64,000 nucleotides of DNA from positions 17,779,808 through 17,843,807 of the forward strand of contig NC_088315.1 in assembly GCF_910592395.1 (NCBI RefSeq). The letters are read 5' to 3'. A program made the position numbers and the translations under genes. Numbering within the stretch: the stretch's first letter is position 1; every line of letters starts with the position of its first letter. Source of the DNA: Lineus longissimus (Eukaryota > Nemertea > Pilidiophora > Heteronemertea > Lineidae). The notes under the pieces are model-generated. The model was not told where the DNA came from and did not search any database. It saw only the letters and a program-made list of their open reading frames with translations. Shown here one piece after another: positions 27,181 to 41,000 of the stretch.

Positions 27181-28219
27181 TTGCCAGTTTTCGTGATGAA
27201 AGCCCTACCACCCAGAGTGTCAATTTGGGAACTTTCTTCTCATGACATCAGTTGAGTATGTCTTAGGGGGGCGGGGGGGGGGGGTCACTCACAATGACAG
27301 TATTTAAGATTTTTTTTGAGACCGACTGTAAGTTACACATTTAAAGGGAACTGTATTTAATTATTAAAGGGAGACTAAAGGCAGGAGCCACGTGGACCAC
27401 ATTATGTTTCACTAATTCTTTGACATGGCCTCTGTTACTCGGGACAAGTTTCTCCTCAACACCTTTCCCATTTTCCTCAGAATCAAATGTTCGTGTTTGC
27501 CTCCCAAATCGCAAAAATAGAACGGTTGCGAACATTACCAGCTTACAGTATTACTGCAAACAAGAAGAGTGTAGTTGACCTTTAACACATATTTCTGTGC
27601 AAACAATGGTCAATTTATTCTCAATTGTTTTTGGAGCTGTGTCAAATTATGTCATTTTAAGTTCAGAGACAAAACATCACAAAAGTGTCAAATAGTTTTT
27701 GAAACATGTAGTAGTTGTTTGGTCCATAGGCCACAATACTGTGCTATAGATTAACATCGTGACAAACACCAAATGTAAAAATCACCGTCATAACTGCACT
27801 TAGAAAAGTTACAGCGGACCTAAAAATTGCCCCAGACAAGCACAGTAAAAGCCATTTTTAGAAACGTGAGCACAGTCTGGCATGCATAACGCTAGCAGAC
27901 CAGTCCACACTGTACAAATAATCTATATGATACAAGCTAAAAAAATAACTACATCAGCGTTTTTCACAAATACATGTTCGAAACAGGACAATACGCGTAT
28001 GACTGTGTTAAAAAGTGCTTTGAAATGCAGTGAAGCGGGAACTACAAATCTTCAAATGAAAACCGCAGTTCGGATTCCAGCCTGCTTAAAAGCACCCCGA
28101 GACCACTTGAAAAATTCTGAAAAACTATGTAGTTACATATATTTTGCAGCCCAAAAACACAAATATTCCTCGATTCCATCCAAAATTCAATTGAAATTCT
28201 CCAACTCATGCTCCGCTTG

Positions 28220-28375
28220 TCTGCCGTGGTGACACAGGCACTTGCGACAAAAAGCGGCGATCGCAGCGACTTGCAATAAATATCAAACCAGCGATGACCA
28301 GTTTTACCTGCAGATGAGAGATCTTTTTGTCGCACATCGCACGTCGCAGCAACAAAAATCACTTGTTTGCGTGTA
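28220..28375. mobile_element. MITE family C, partial (copy 2)
   Basis: Carries GGCACTTGCGACAAAAAGCG to AAAATCACTTGTTTGCG, the same internal motifs as 26540-26782, with one end lost. Confidence 0.6.
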
Positions 28376-28799
28376 AGAGAGGTTCACAGACATACTGAGT
28401 CTCGACTACAACTAGAAGTCGGATAAGATGCTCAGAAAATTATTCCAAAACCCCCAAGAGGGAAAACATGACCAGGTTTGATGTTTATACAGTAAACAAT
28501 CGCGAGACGAAGCTGTCCAAATTTCTCGCAGTAGTTCTCCGACTCTGCACCCATCTAAAGTTCTCTATTGTACCTGATAGTTGTGACCAGATACCGTGAT
28601 CGGACTTGATACCAAGACCGGCATGGGTAGTTCATTCATACTTCAACAAGTCAGTTACGTTTCCTAAAAAATATTATGTCTCTTAGCTGCACCCTGACCA
28701 TTTTCTGCCTGCCTGTTCACACCGAAACCAACTCATTCACTTCATAACTTGATCTCCGCACATGAGAAAAAGATCAAACTTACACTTTCAGATATTACT

Positions 28800-29133
28800 A
28801 AGTTTCCACAAATCTCACGAATATGAATTACGAACTTACGATTACAAAGGAAATTGCGTTCCATTTTGCAGTCAACTGTACCAGGTGTTATGTATTCGAA
28901 GTTAGTCTTTCGTCCAGTTCCGGTCTTATTGAAAAAACGGACGCTGTGACAATGTAGACTAATTCGTTACGAATTGGCCAGTTCATCACCACGAATTCAA
29001 AACTCGCTGCAACTAAGAAATTACAGTGGATTGGAGAGAGAACTTTGGACCCTTCTAAGGGCAACCCAATGATTGCAGTCTCTTTCTCGGATAAATAGCA
29101 ATTCATAATTTGTAATTCGTGAGATTTGCGGAA
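28800..29133. mobile_element. Long inverted-repeat element
   Basis: AGTTTCCACAAATCTCACGAA followed by TGAATTACGAACTTA is mirrored by TTCATAATTTGTAATTCGTG and AGATTTGCGGAAACT about 260 bases away. The arms are about 36 bp. No other copy is visible in the window. Confidence 0.7.
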
Positions 29134-29289
29134 ACTCGCTATTATCAAGCTACGCCAATTAAAAACTTAACCATCCGATATCCATGACAGTGACTCACTA
29201 AAGATGACACATATCATCGAAGTGTTTTCAACATGGCAAATTGACTTTTGAGATAACATTTTGGTGGTGCAAAACATTTCTTAAAATGC

Positions 29290-29590
29290 ACTGATGATCC
29301 TTTAACCAAACGCAAACAGTTTATGAGATTGCACCGGTGATCCTTTAACCACTGCAATGATGACCAACGCAAATATTTCAATGTTGATGCTACGTAAAAC
29401 ATTCACTGATGATCCTTTAACCAGTGAAAGCAGTTTCTGAGATTGCACCGGTGATCCTTTAACCATTGCGAGCAGTTTCCAAGATCGCACCACTGATCCT
29501 TTAACCACTTCAACGATGACCAATGCAGCACTTTTTGATGATGAAACAGTTTCAGAGGCTAAATACAGGTGGTCCTTTAACCACTGCAAA
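29290..29590 (-). repeat. Repeats in the SBF 3' UTR region
   Basis: On the minus strand GTGGTTAAAGGATCA or a close variant recurs six times (near 29296, 29339, 29409, 29453, 29497, 29570) with 43-73 bases between copies. It lies 55-355 bases beyond the SBF stop codon, so it is probably within the 3' UTR. Confidence 0.82.
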
Positions 29591-29644
29591 GATGAACACA
29601 AGCCGAACTGTGGTCCAAGTTCGTCCGCAATTTCAGACGTCTGC

Positions 29645-29737
29645 TCACTGGATGCAGTTCTGGATCTTCTCGATCCAACTCTGCGCTTTCGAAGCATCCG
29701 TGGCAAGAAAGTTGTAGAATCGCTTCAACGTCCTCAT
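29645..29737 (-). CDS. SBF1/SBF2: SBF last exon, PH domain end
   Basis: Encodes [18 protein letters not shown] then [12 protein letters not shown] and TGA at 29645-29647. RFYNFLA and a Trp-containing final helix are the end of the PH fold. Acceptor GTTTCCAG. Confidence 0.93.
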   Translation of the reverse strand: MRTLKRFYNFLATDASKAQSWIEKIQNCIQ

Positions 29738-31872
29738 CTGGAAACAAATAGTAGAAATAATTACTTTACGATACAGTTAAACCTCTCTATTAAGGACACC
29801 CTCGGGACTGACAAGCGCTGTCCTTAATAGAGAGGAGTCCTGATTAGAGAGGTCAAATTGAATGGAGACCACAACTTTGGGACCAAAACTAGTGTCCTTA
29901 ATAGAGAGGTTGTCCTTGATAGAGAGGTGTCGGCTAAGGGAAGTTCCACTGTACATGTTTATGATGACTATATCTGGTATAATCATGGGTTTCCTCAATT
30001 GCCCTTTTTTGCACTCGAAAAATTGGAGAATTTCCTTTTTAAGTAAATATTAAACCCTCTTTATCACTGAAGTCCAACTCCAACCAAATACCTGGACTCT
30101 GAGGCTTTGTTTACATTTCTGTGATGTTGTGCTGGGTGTTTAGCATTTCTAAATAAATATCCCCCATCCCGGTTAGTCTTGGGACCAGCAACTTTTATCA
30201 AACTAAATAGAGCATAAAGGGGGGCAGGAACCAGGGGGGTCCGAATAGGGTTCTCCAGGTTAATACTATGCAGAGTCGGGGGAACTAGGTCAAGTTCGAC
30301 ATAAGCACTGTGCAAACAAGCGATTATAATCGCTGCGACTTAATGTCTCTCAACTGCGGGTAAAACCAGTCATGGCTGGATTCGACATTGACTCGCAGGT
30401 CGCTGCAACTTGCATTGAACAAAGCAATCAAGCGATTATTGTCGCATGCAATTATAATCGCATGTCATAGTGACTTAAATCACTCGTTTCGAGGCAATTT
30501 ACTGATTCAACTATTCTACGTGCAAGGGTGATTAGTCTCGTAGGGATAACCGCCAACGTTGGCAAAACTATTGAGGAAGCCATTCAAGCTATTTATTAGT
30601 ACAGCGCTGTTCTACGGTTAACATCACCTCTACCAAACGGGCAACGCATGCGGACAAGTTTTCAATAGCTTACTGAGTAATGTAGTCTACAAGTACCCAC
30701 CTCGAAGAAGGCGTTTTCATCGGCCTTCTTGGGAGCACCCTGTACATTCTTGATCGGCGATGCCGAGATTACCTCCTGGAGATCGATGAAGCCCTTACAG
30801 TGGATGTCTTCGTGACTGTCGTAGTAGCGCAGCTGAAATTGACAAGAAGCATTGGCATCATCAGGGAGATCAGTTGCATACACAGTAGAACCTCTCTATT
30901 AACGACACCCTTTGGACTGACAAGTGCTGTCCTCAATAGAGAGGTGTCCTGATTAGAGAGGTCAAATTGAATGGAAACAACCAATTTGGGACCAAAGCTA
31001 GTGTCCTTTCCGATTACAAGAAAAACTTTACCTGGTGTTTGACCGAGTCGAGAACGAACCACCTCTGTTTCCATCCCTTCAGTAACGCACCCCTCTTGTA
31101 GAGGTACCCTTCGTAACTGCGGTGTTCCTGCACCCCGGAGGAAAAGTGGTCGAATATCGGAGAACTATCTTCCACCACAGCTGAAAAAATGAATGAAACT
31201 CTCAGTTATGTGCAAACCCTTTTTTTCGAGGCAAATATTTTCGCCACACCCTGTGAATACCTTGGAACAACATCACAAGGCATGCACTCGGGAGGAATCC
31301 GCAAGGCAGACGCGTCCAGACAGGCTGATGACCACATGGTGACGATCAACAGAACATGAGGCTAGGATGATAGGGATGAACTGGACTCAAGTTGAGAGAG
31401 CTGCCCACGACAGGAGGAATGGGGAAAATCTTGTTGGCGACCCAAGCTCCACTTGGAGTTTTAGTTTAATTGTTTATTGGTTAAATATATAATTACACAT
31501 AGGACTGGGCGACTTGCAGTAACAGGTTATAAGTCAAGTAAGTTAGAAGTCATTAGTTTATCTTCATTGTTATGCAGTTGACTTTTAATCTAGAAACAGT
31601 GTTCAAATTTTAATGCAACTCTTTTTCAAAATCATGCCATCAACTAATAAAGAATGGAGGGCAAACGAATGAGAAAACTTACTTGATTTACTCGACCTGA
31701 CTGAAGCACCATCGCCCATCTGAGAAATGTTTGTCGAGCTTGCCCTAGTGTCGACGACGGACCGCGTCTTGCAGCAGTTCTTGGGAACGTGCGCCTGGCA
31801 CTTCTCGTGGCAGTTATAGGAGCACTCTATGCATCGCATTCCTGGAAGGCAGAAAGGCCCATTTGAAAGTAG

Positions 31873-31903
<31 letters not shown>

Positions 31904-34900
31904 TCAGGCGTCATGGTCCACTGGACCTTTGCCTGTGCAGGATTTTACTCGAGATATCTGTTTTTCGGCACACCCTGACACAGTCAAATCTATCACATAT
32001 TGGTCAAAAATATTATTAACTGCAAGTGTACTCATTGACACAGGTCTAGTTTTCTTCTGACATTTTAGATGTCAACCTGCCTAACAGAACACTCTAGCTT
32101 GAGTCTTCGTTTGAGGAATGAGTCACTTACAGAATGGAAGAATTCCAAAAGCAGGTGAAGCTCAAATCTTTTTTTCGAGTAGCCTCAAAGCCCAGTGGTT
32201 AACACTGCTGGCTACCACGCAAAAGGCCTGGGTTCAATCCCGGGGAGAACCCAGGAATGTATTTCTGGATAAACCGGCGTGGCTTTCAAGGAAATAAAAT
32301 TCCTGGTTCTTCATAACACGTAGGCTACAATGTATGAAATTTTCGAGGGTCTGTCGGATGAGACTAAAAGCCGTGGTCCCTTGTACTCGAATGTCTATGC
32401 CAGGGCAAGTAAAAGATCCTACATAGGTTGACAGTAGCCTATAGTGGACTCCATACCTCCAGCAAAAATCTAATAGGGTTACGATGCCGGTAATGATATG
32501 ATATGATACTTTAAAACCAATTAATTGGACAGTTAGCGGTTGATCGACCTACATGTAAGTTCTAATGCATTGAACCAGACATGAAGGTGTCAAACGAATC
32601 CTCTTTTCAATATGCCTACCTGTTTTGGCCAGTCCCCAGAGTATATGAGAACAATAATCACAGTATGCTGGCGTCGTGTACGTATACTTCTCAAACTTGT
32701 GCGGTTGGCTAAACATCTTTGCTGCCTCGCCAACCATTTTACCCTTAACCAGAATCTCGATTGTCGACCGTTTGTGTATGGAGCGACCGTGCGATCGCAC
32801 CAGTTGCGTGTTGAGCGAGACTTGCCGATGTACAGCCTCGTGTCGGGGGTGCTCGAGCTTCTCCCAGATGGCGTGCCACTTTTGCGGCAGGCGGTCCAAC
32901 TCGATGGAGAGGCGATGAATTTCCTGCAAGAAGACGAAAGGAAGGTTGAATTAACCGGTTAACATTCATCATCATGATCAATTAGAGTGGAACCTCCTTT
33001 AGCGGAAACCTCTCTATAAAGGACACTCTCTATTAAGGACACCCTCTCTATTAAGGACAACCTCTTTCATCATCATGATCAATTAGAGTGGAACCTCCCT
33101 TAGCGGAAACCTCTTTATTAAGGACACACTCTCTATTTCGGCCGAATCTCAATGAACACCAGCATCAGCGACTAAACTTTTGAAAAACTGGGCCCAGTTC
33201 TTTCGACAGAATCTCAATGAACCTACCAGCAATCCATATGTACATGCGTCTGGAAGACTCTTGCTGACATTGTCGTAACACCCGTTGACGATCTTCCTCG
33301 ACGTGGGCAACATCGGCCCGTCGATGAGTTCCTGTTCCTCCTCGCGCTTCAGTTCCTTGGCGATCACCTCGAACTCGTACGGCGGCCCATGGGCCAGATC
33401 TTCTATGATGTAATAGTCCCAGATCTTTAGATTTGAGATGTTGGAATATGGCCGCAGAACCTGGAGAAAAGATCATAATTATTAAAGCAATCCTTTAACT
33501 TGCGAGGCTATCCAACGGCCACATGTATAAGCAGCATTTAGGGCTGCCATGCTGAACCAGGCATCTACCAAGTCAAACCAAACGGTGCCTCCCCAAAAAT
33601 TCCAACAGATTTGAATTTTTTCCTGGTTTTTCACTCCGTAATCACATTGTCAACACTAAACACGCAGCAAGCAAGTCTTAGCAAGCATTTTCTAGATTCG
33701 GCAAATAAACAACGTTTGGCATAACCTGATTTCCTGATCCTGGGATTTTAAATTTTGTTCCGAACTTTTCCACCTTTTTCTGACTCCCAAATCACATACA
33801 TGTAGTAACCACTCTTAAAACATGGCAAGTGAGTCTTCACAAGCTTTTTTAACAAACTTCCACAAATAACCAACATCTGCCATAACTTCCGATTTCTTGA
33901 TCTTGGGGTTTCAATTTTTTTCTTGAATTTTTCCCTTTGTTTTGACCCCCAAATTACATTGTAAACTCTAAACACATGGAAAGCTAAACAAGCATTTTCT
34001 ACAAATAAATGAAATGGCCAGGGCCATTGTGCTCACCTCATGTGGAGGAAAGATGGATAAAGAGCATGGTCTTGTGTCATGTAGTGTTAGGTTTGATGTA
34101 GGTCCAAGCAATTACAATTTCCCCAAAATGGCCAATTTACAGTACATTCGACCTCTGTGACCTTGAAAAGTAGGTCAAATCAAAGAAGACCCGGGTGACA
34201 CATTGAATGGTTGTTAGAATTAGATGTACCTATGATATAAAATTGGTGCCAATCGGGCAAGTCATTACTAGGAATAATGGCATTTTGAAGAATTTAGGAT
34301 TTGGCCCCCTCCCTGGAGGCCAAACGGCAAATCAGATCGCACCAAACTTCGGTACCTGAGATCACCTGACCAAGGGGTACATGTGTACCTAATTTGTGAT
34401 CAATAGTCATTGCAGTTAAGAAACGTGCCATAGTTACGGCCTGACGACGAATTTACGCCATTTGACCTCTGTGACCTTGACAAGAAGGTCAAATTAAAAA
34501 CCTGTGTGACATATACTGTATGGTGGTTAGATGTACCCATGATATCAAATTGGTGGCAATCGAGCAAGAAGTTAAGGAATAATCACATTTTTAAGGTTTT
34601 TGGATTTTGCCCCCTGGTGGTTAAGTGGTGAATCATATTGGACCAAACTTCGGTCCCTGAGATCACCTGACTAAGGGGTAAATGTGTACCAAATTTGGTA
34701 TCAATAGTCATTGCAGTTTAGAAACGTGCCATCGTTACATCCTAACGGCCAATTTACACCATTTGACCTCTGTGACCTTGAAAAGGAGGTCAAATCAAAA
34801 ACCCGGAGGATATATGATGCACCTTTGCTAGAAGTACCTACCATATTTTTTTCAAAATTTCCCGACTACTATTAAGGGAGATATTGCATATTTTCACTTT

Positions 34901-35047
34901 TAACGTTTGGCCCCCTGGTGGCCAAACCATGAAACGAATCGGACCGAAACTTGGTCTCCCAGGTGTCATTACATAAGGGTACATGTGTACCAAGTTTCAA
35001 CTCAATAGCTCTAACAGTTACGAAACGTGCCCTGCTAACGGACGACG

Positions 35048-35097
<50 letters not shown>

Positions 35098-38000
35098 ACG
35101 ACGGACGCCACGGTATGGGATAAGCTCACCTCTGCTAAGAGGTGAGCTAAAAAGTTCTACAAATAAACAAATAAAGTCTGACGTAAACAAGCTTCTTCAT
35201 AAGTTCTACAAATAAACAAATAAAGTCTGGCATAAACAAGCTTCTTCATAAGTTCTACAAATAAACAAATAAAGTCTGGCGTAAACAAGCTTCTTCATAA
35301 GTTCTACAAATAAACAAATAAAGTCTGGCGTAAACAAGCTTCTTCATAAGGTCTACAAATAAACAAATAAAGTCTGGCGTAAACAAGCTTCTTCATAAGT
35401 TCTACAAATAAACAAACAAAGTCTGGCGTAACTTACCATTTCCTGATCCTGGGGGGAGAACATGAAGTTCGAGAAAACCGGCGACTTCTTGTGGTACTTA
35501 TCAATGTAGTCCCATATCGACATCCCAAGAACCTTCGTGGTTGCGGACTCCAATCCGTCGGGCTTGTCGTCCTTGTGGAACAGCCAACCCGCTTCCATTC
35601 GTTCGTACTCGTTGTCCAACATGAACGTGCGGAAACGATTCGAGACGTAGTGGTAGGCAAGGAACTTCAGGAAGAACTGGTTGAACTCGAAAGAGAGAGG
35701 GAACTGGCAATGAACCTGCGGGGAAACAGAGAGATACATCAGAATGATTAACACCTCAGCGCCAAACCACGTGGCCCAAATCCCCCTCTTTGAGCTGCTT
35801 ATCGCAGTCTCATGGACTTCATGAGAGAACTACGCCATCGCCATCTTCAGGGCAAGGTAGAAACTACCAAGCCCAAATCCCCCCTCTTTGAGCTGGTTAT
35901 CGGAGTCTCATGGACTTCATGAAAGAACTACGCCATCGCCATCTTCAGGGCGAGGTAGGAACTGAAAAGACCAAACCACTGAATAACAAAAGAAAGGCGT
36001 TCGGACATCGGGAATTTTTAGGGGGGTCGGGGGTGTTGGAAAAGAGGGTCATTTTGGTCATTTTTGGTCATTTTTCAACTAAAAAGTAAAATATAGTAAA
36101 GGAGTATAGCTAACATAACTCTATTGATTCAAGAAGACCTTGTCTTGGAGAAGTTACTGCAAAAGACCTTATGCAGCCATCTCTTATCCTTTTTTTCTTC
36201 TGGGGGTCTGAAAAGGGGGTGTTGGGGGGTGAAACACCGACGCTGAAGGTGTTAAATAACAATCATACTCGATCCCAAGCAAGCATCCTGAGGAAATCAG
36301 GGGTTAGTGTTCATTTCTCTGGCCCTGCACCCCCCCCCCCCCATCCTGACAATATCAGGCCACATCTCTCGATACATATGTAGTTGTGGCATCATTCCTA
36401 CTAGCCCAGGCTAGAGGGAAATTCCCTTTAGCTCAGTCGGTAGAGTCATGGCCTTATAAGCGAGAGGTCCCGGGTTCAATCCCCGGTTGGACCTTGATGT
36501 TTTTCCTCTGTTACACATACTTCCTCCCTCAATGCGCAGTCATGTTGTAGGCCCTGTTTGCAAGAGGATGACAAACCCCCGAGACATTCGCCCTCAGTTG
36601 GTGAAGTACAGACATTCATCACCTTTAAGTCAACACCCACTTACTTCTGCGCGGGGACTTCACCAAATGAGGGTGAATGTCTCAAGGGTTTGTGTGCAGG
36701 GCCGGGGAAGCGAAAATCAACACCCGATTTCTTTAGAATGCACGAAAGAGACTGATCATAGAATTTGACTGGGTCCATCGCTTACGCACACCAGCTCTCT
36801 CTGGTCTTAACCTCTCAGACTAAATAGTCACCAGGCCTGCGATACCTAGCCACGTCCCGACGTACTAGATTCCACACCCAAGTTATCCCTACAGCTGTCA
36901 GCAGATATGTAAGACTATTCTGTGATGGTCGACACAGATATTCTGCTCTATCTGCTATTTTTTTTTGGAGGTGTGCAGCGTCGGGTCAACATCATGACAG
37001 AACACTTTTTAGCCTCCTCAACTATTGGCTTATATTTATAAAGACTAGTAAATGCTTTTACTACAGTTTTCTACAGAGATGGCAAGTGTAAATGTACATG
37101 AAGTTTAAAGTAAAAGCATTTACTAGTCTTTTATAAATATCAGCCATAGCCAACATTGGTAATACAAAATGTAACATATGAGACCGAATGTGTAATGTTT
37201 GTCATCCTGAGGAAATCAGGGGACGGCCCTGCACGCAAACCCCTGAGATATTTCCCCTCATTGGCTAAAGTAAGGCGCAAAGCAAAAAGTGCCTAATCAG
37301 ACGGCTGCTAGCATCTGATTTCAGGAATTTCATCAACACTGTGGCAACGTTATCCAAACTTCCTTTTTCCATTTGTTGATATCTTGCCTACTGAAATGGC
37401 ATAAGTCCCAAATCTGGGCAATGTTGCCTTTCATGATGATGATGGCGATGATGATGATGATGATGAAAATGAACACTGTTCACTGAAAACCCAGAGGTCT
37501 GCCCAAAAAATCTAAATCTGTCAAGCCTTTCATAGCCTATTGTGAATTCATCTTCATCTACAAACCTGGTGGACTGCGTCAAGAAACTGCAGAAAGACTG
37601 GCGCAAATCCCGAGGCCTGGTTGGCCGCTGTCTGGTTGCTGCGATGGGTGAACCGGTGACCGAACGACAGCCACTCCTTCTCGATCAGCACCTTGAAGCC
37701 TTCGATCGTCCGGTAGAACGGATCGAGCAGGAGTTGGGCCACTGTTATCACCTGGTGGAAGAAAAGTTCAGAATTTAGACAGAAATAAAAAGATTACAGA
37801 AGTTTAACTTTTAACACTTTGATAACAAATTTATCAATTTCCATCAGAAAAATGTCCGGCATGTGGCCTTTTTCTGAAACTTCCTCTCAAACATGGTCAT
37901 TTTATGTTTTCTCTCCAGAGGTGCTGGTCACAAACATTATTCCCCATGAAAACATACTTTATAAACTCATGCAGAAAGATAATTATCCGCTCAAATATTT

Positions 38001-41000
38001 CCGTGTACGGTTCTCTTTAAATTGCCCTCTTCAAAACCATCATAACGACTTACCTGCGTGGTTATATCCCACCCATCCTCAATGCACACCATCACCGACG
38101 ACCCCTGAACGTCAATCAGGTCCACGACTACTCCCGCCAACTGGAGGATATTCTGCAACTGCGGCAGCCAAAGGGATTCTTCCACGGCTTTGAGGAAGCT
38201 GTAGTCCTGGTCTGAAGAGGACGCGCTCGGCACACACGCCCGCATCAACTTCTTGAAACTGGCTTTGACGTGGCGAACTTCGTTGAAGTCGACTGGGATG
38301 AAATCGCATTTTGGGAAGGCCTCGATCTTGATGCCCTGGAAGAGGTTTTGAGAAAATGTTGAGAAAATTAATTATTCACCAGAAGCAAAACCAATCGAAA
38401 AGATTTGTCGATGTTCTCTACAAATGCGTTTTCCCAGTATTTCAGTCAATAAATTTGTCAAAATGTTGGGGAGCAAAATGAGTTGATCTATATTGTGTCG
38501 CAGGGATTTCATTAGCGAACTGCCAATCTGTATTCTTTTATTATTGACTTTTGAAAGTGGTTGGGTTGCAAAAAATGGGGGGGGGGGGGGCATACGTCCC
38601 TTCCTCACCCCTGGATTGGGTCTGATCGTAAAAACACCAGAAATTCATGACATACCTTGACCTGCGTTTTCTCTCCTAGGACATAGAGGGCAGCTCTGTG
38701 CAAGCCCTGCACGGCTCCTTCTAAGAAGTCAGCAGTTTCAATGTTCCCGTTTGCCCGTCCGCCCATCTTCATGCCCATGTCTAAGGTGCCCGTCGATAAC
38801 TTGGGCCGATCACGATAGCTGCCCATCCGCCCAAGTGCTGTGGAATAAAACATCAGAGTAAGATTTTTGTGGGAATTTTATAGGTGGAGTCGGGTTACAT
38901 ACTGAAGACATTCGGGTTTAATTCATGAGATCACCGAGTTGTCACATCCTCAATCACTGTGATTTCTCATTACCATTTCATTTTACCGGAGTAAGGGCTG
39001 AAATCTGTTTCCCTTTTATATGTGACGGAAATATTCTTACATGTGAAAATACTGTCCTAAGAACTGCCCTAACTTTCAAAATATGCCTCTAAAATGGGTT
39101 TTTTTTCTCCAATTTCAAAAATTCAAACTTCTTAAGAGAGGTTAGGAATAGATCTTTCCATTTCTGCTGACAAATTAAGCCCATTTTAGGAGTGGAAAAA
39201 ATATCCTCCAAATATCAGAAATGCCTCGGCCCTGATTTTAAGTTCAGCTTACAGACACTGCTCTAGGTGCCGAGAAACATATACCGACAATAATTCTATA
39301 AACGACCAAATTTTTGTGCCTTTTTATTTTTGCAATTCGCAAAGATTTTTGAAAGAAAAAAAGTTCTTCAGATTCCTTTGGCTGTACAAAATTCGTTTTG
39401 TTTTTCCCAAACAACTTATTTTTTCTCACAATTTTTATTTTGGCGAATCTATATCATTTGGAAAATCTGCAAAAAATTTAGCCATTCACAGTATTCACAG
39501 CGACATGCCACATTTCTTCTTCAAACCAGTATGGGCAAAAAACTGGTCAATTCGTTCGAATTACAAAACTGTCTAAGTAAAGTTCATCTCGAATCATTCA
39601 CACTGAAAAATCTGAGATGAAGGTCCACAATTTACCACACAGAAAGCAGCAAAGTTTGTAACCAAATCTACTGAATTTGGTTACAGAAGCTAGTACACTG
39701 ATTTTAAGCTACACCCTATGCCAAGAGGTAATAAAGACTAGTCTTTATTAAGTCTTGCCTATGCTTAATATAGACATCCTTAGGCCCTCTACAGTACAGG
39801 TGACCCCCTGTAGGCCAGGCTCACAGATGGGAGTCAGAGAGAGAGAGTATGAACTATCACATAGCAATTCAGTTATCACAGCTGATCAAAATTTATAAAG
39901 ATTCAAATTGACTTTTTTACTCACTTGAAAAAATAAAAAAATTTCATAAAAATTTCAAGGGTTAGAAATAATGGCCACAAGAGATAAGAGCTGGAAGGGA
40001 AAGGATCTGTGAGGGTTAAAGTAAGGTTTACCCGGCCAGCGAGGGGTAAGTGAGAGTCGATTGTTCCAGAAAATATAAAATACGCCATAAAAATGAACGA
40101 AAAGATATTCAACTTGAAAAGTAGTTCTCAATCCCTGTCGATACCGGAGGTTCCTGACACCAGGAAACAAGGCTTATTTGTCCCAGCAAGAAGGAATTAG
40201 TATCTTGTTGCCCCCCCCCCCCCCCGTCACCTGGCGTCCACGCTTTTAAAGGCCTACGCCTTTGAAATTTGTAATTGAATTTGAAAATTTCAAATTGTGT
40301 AAATACGCACAGAGTACAAATTTCCATAATGCAGTTATATATACAAAGACTCTGAATACCAAGTTTCATCAAATTTGTATGCATAATTATTGCACTACCG
40401 CATTGTGTATAACTGCATTTCTATTTTCCAGAGCTGCCACTGATTATGAATGGTGCTACCTTTAAAGGCGTCTGCTTTATACGAATGTGGAATATTTTGA
40501 CCCCGCAATCAGATGACAAAGTTTCAAGATACAAATTGACCCTTGCTTGAAGCACACTCGGAGAAAGAGGAACCCAGACACTGCCAGCTAATTCATAAAC
40601 AGGACTATTCGCCAATTCTATATCAGAATCGAAACTAGGCTGTGCATCATCAATCAAAAAACTTTCTAATTTTCTTTTTTTGTACATCACCCTGTGGAAT
40701 AAGCAACAACTTGTCAGAGTAGGCCCTATCTCACACCTCTCCCAAGTCAGGCCAACCACCTCTCTGAGGAAATCCAGTCTTGGACTGTATTCAGTACACA
40801 AAAGGTGGCCTTCAGTCTGAGGCTGCATTAGCTTGGAGAGGTGGTACACTTTACTCAGAGAGATGGTTGACCTTGACACTGAGAAGTGGTTGACCTTGAC
40901 ACCGAGAGGTGGTTGACCACGACTTGGAGAGGTGGGTAACCTTGACTGGGAGAGCTGGGTGACTTTGACTGTTAGAGGTGGGTGACCTTGACTCTGAGAG

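Noticed and set aside
35041-35107. Poly-Arg/poly-Asp frames over (GAC)n
   Set aside because: Simple repeat in a transposable element tail.
36422-36494. Functional tRNA-Ile gene
   Set aside because: Acceptor stem unpaired and two mismatches in the anticodon stem.
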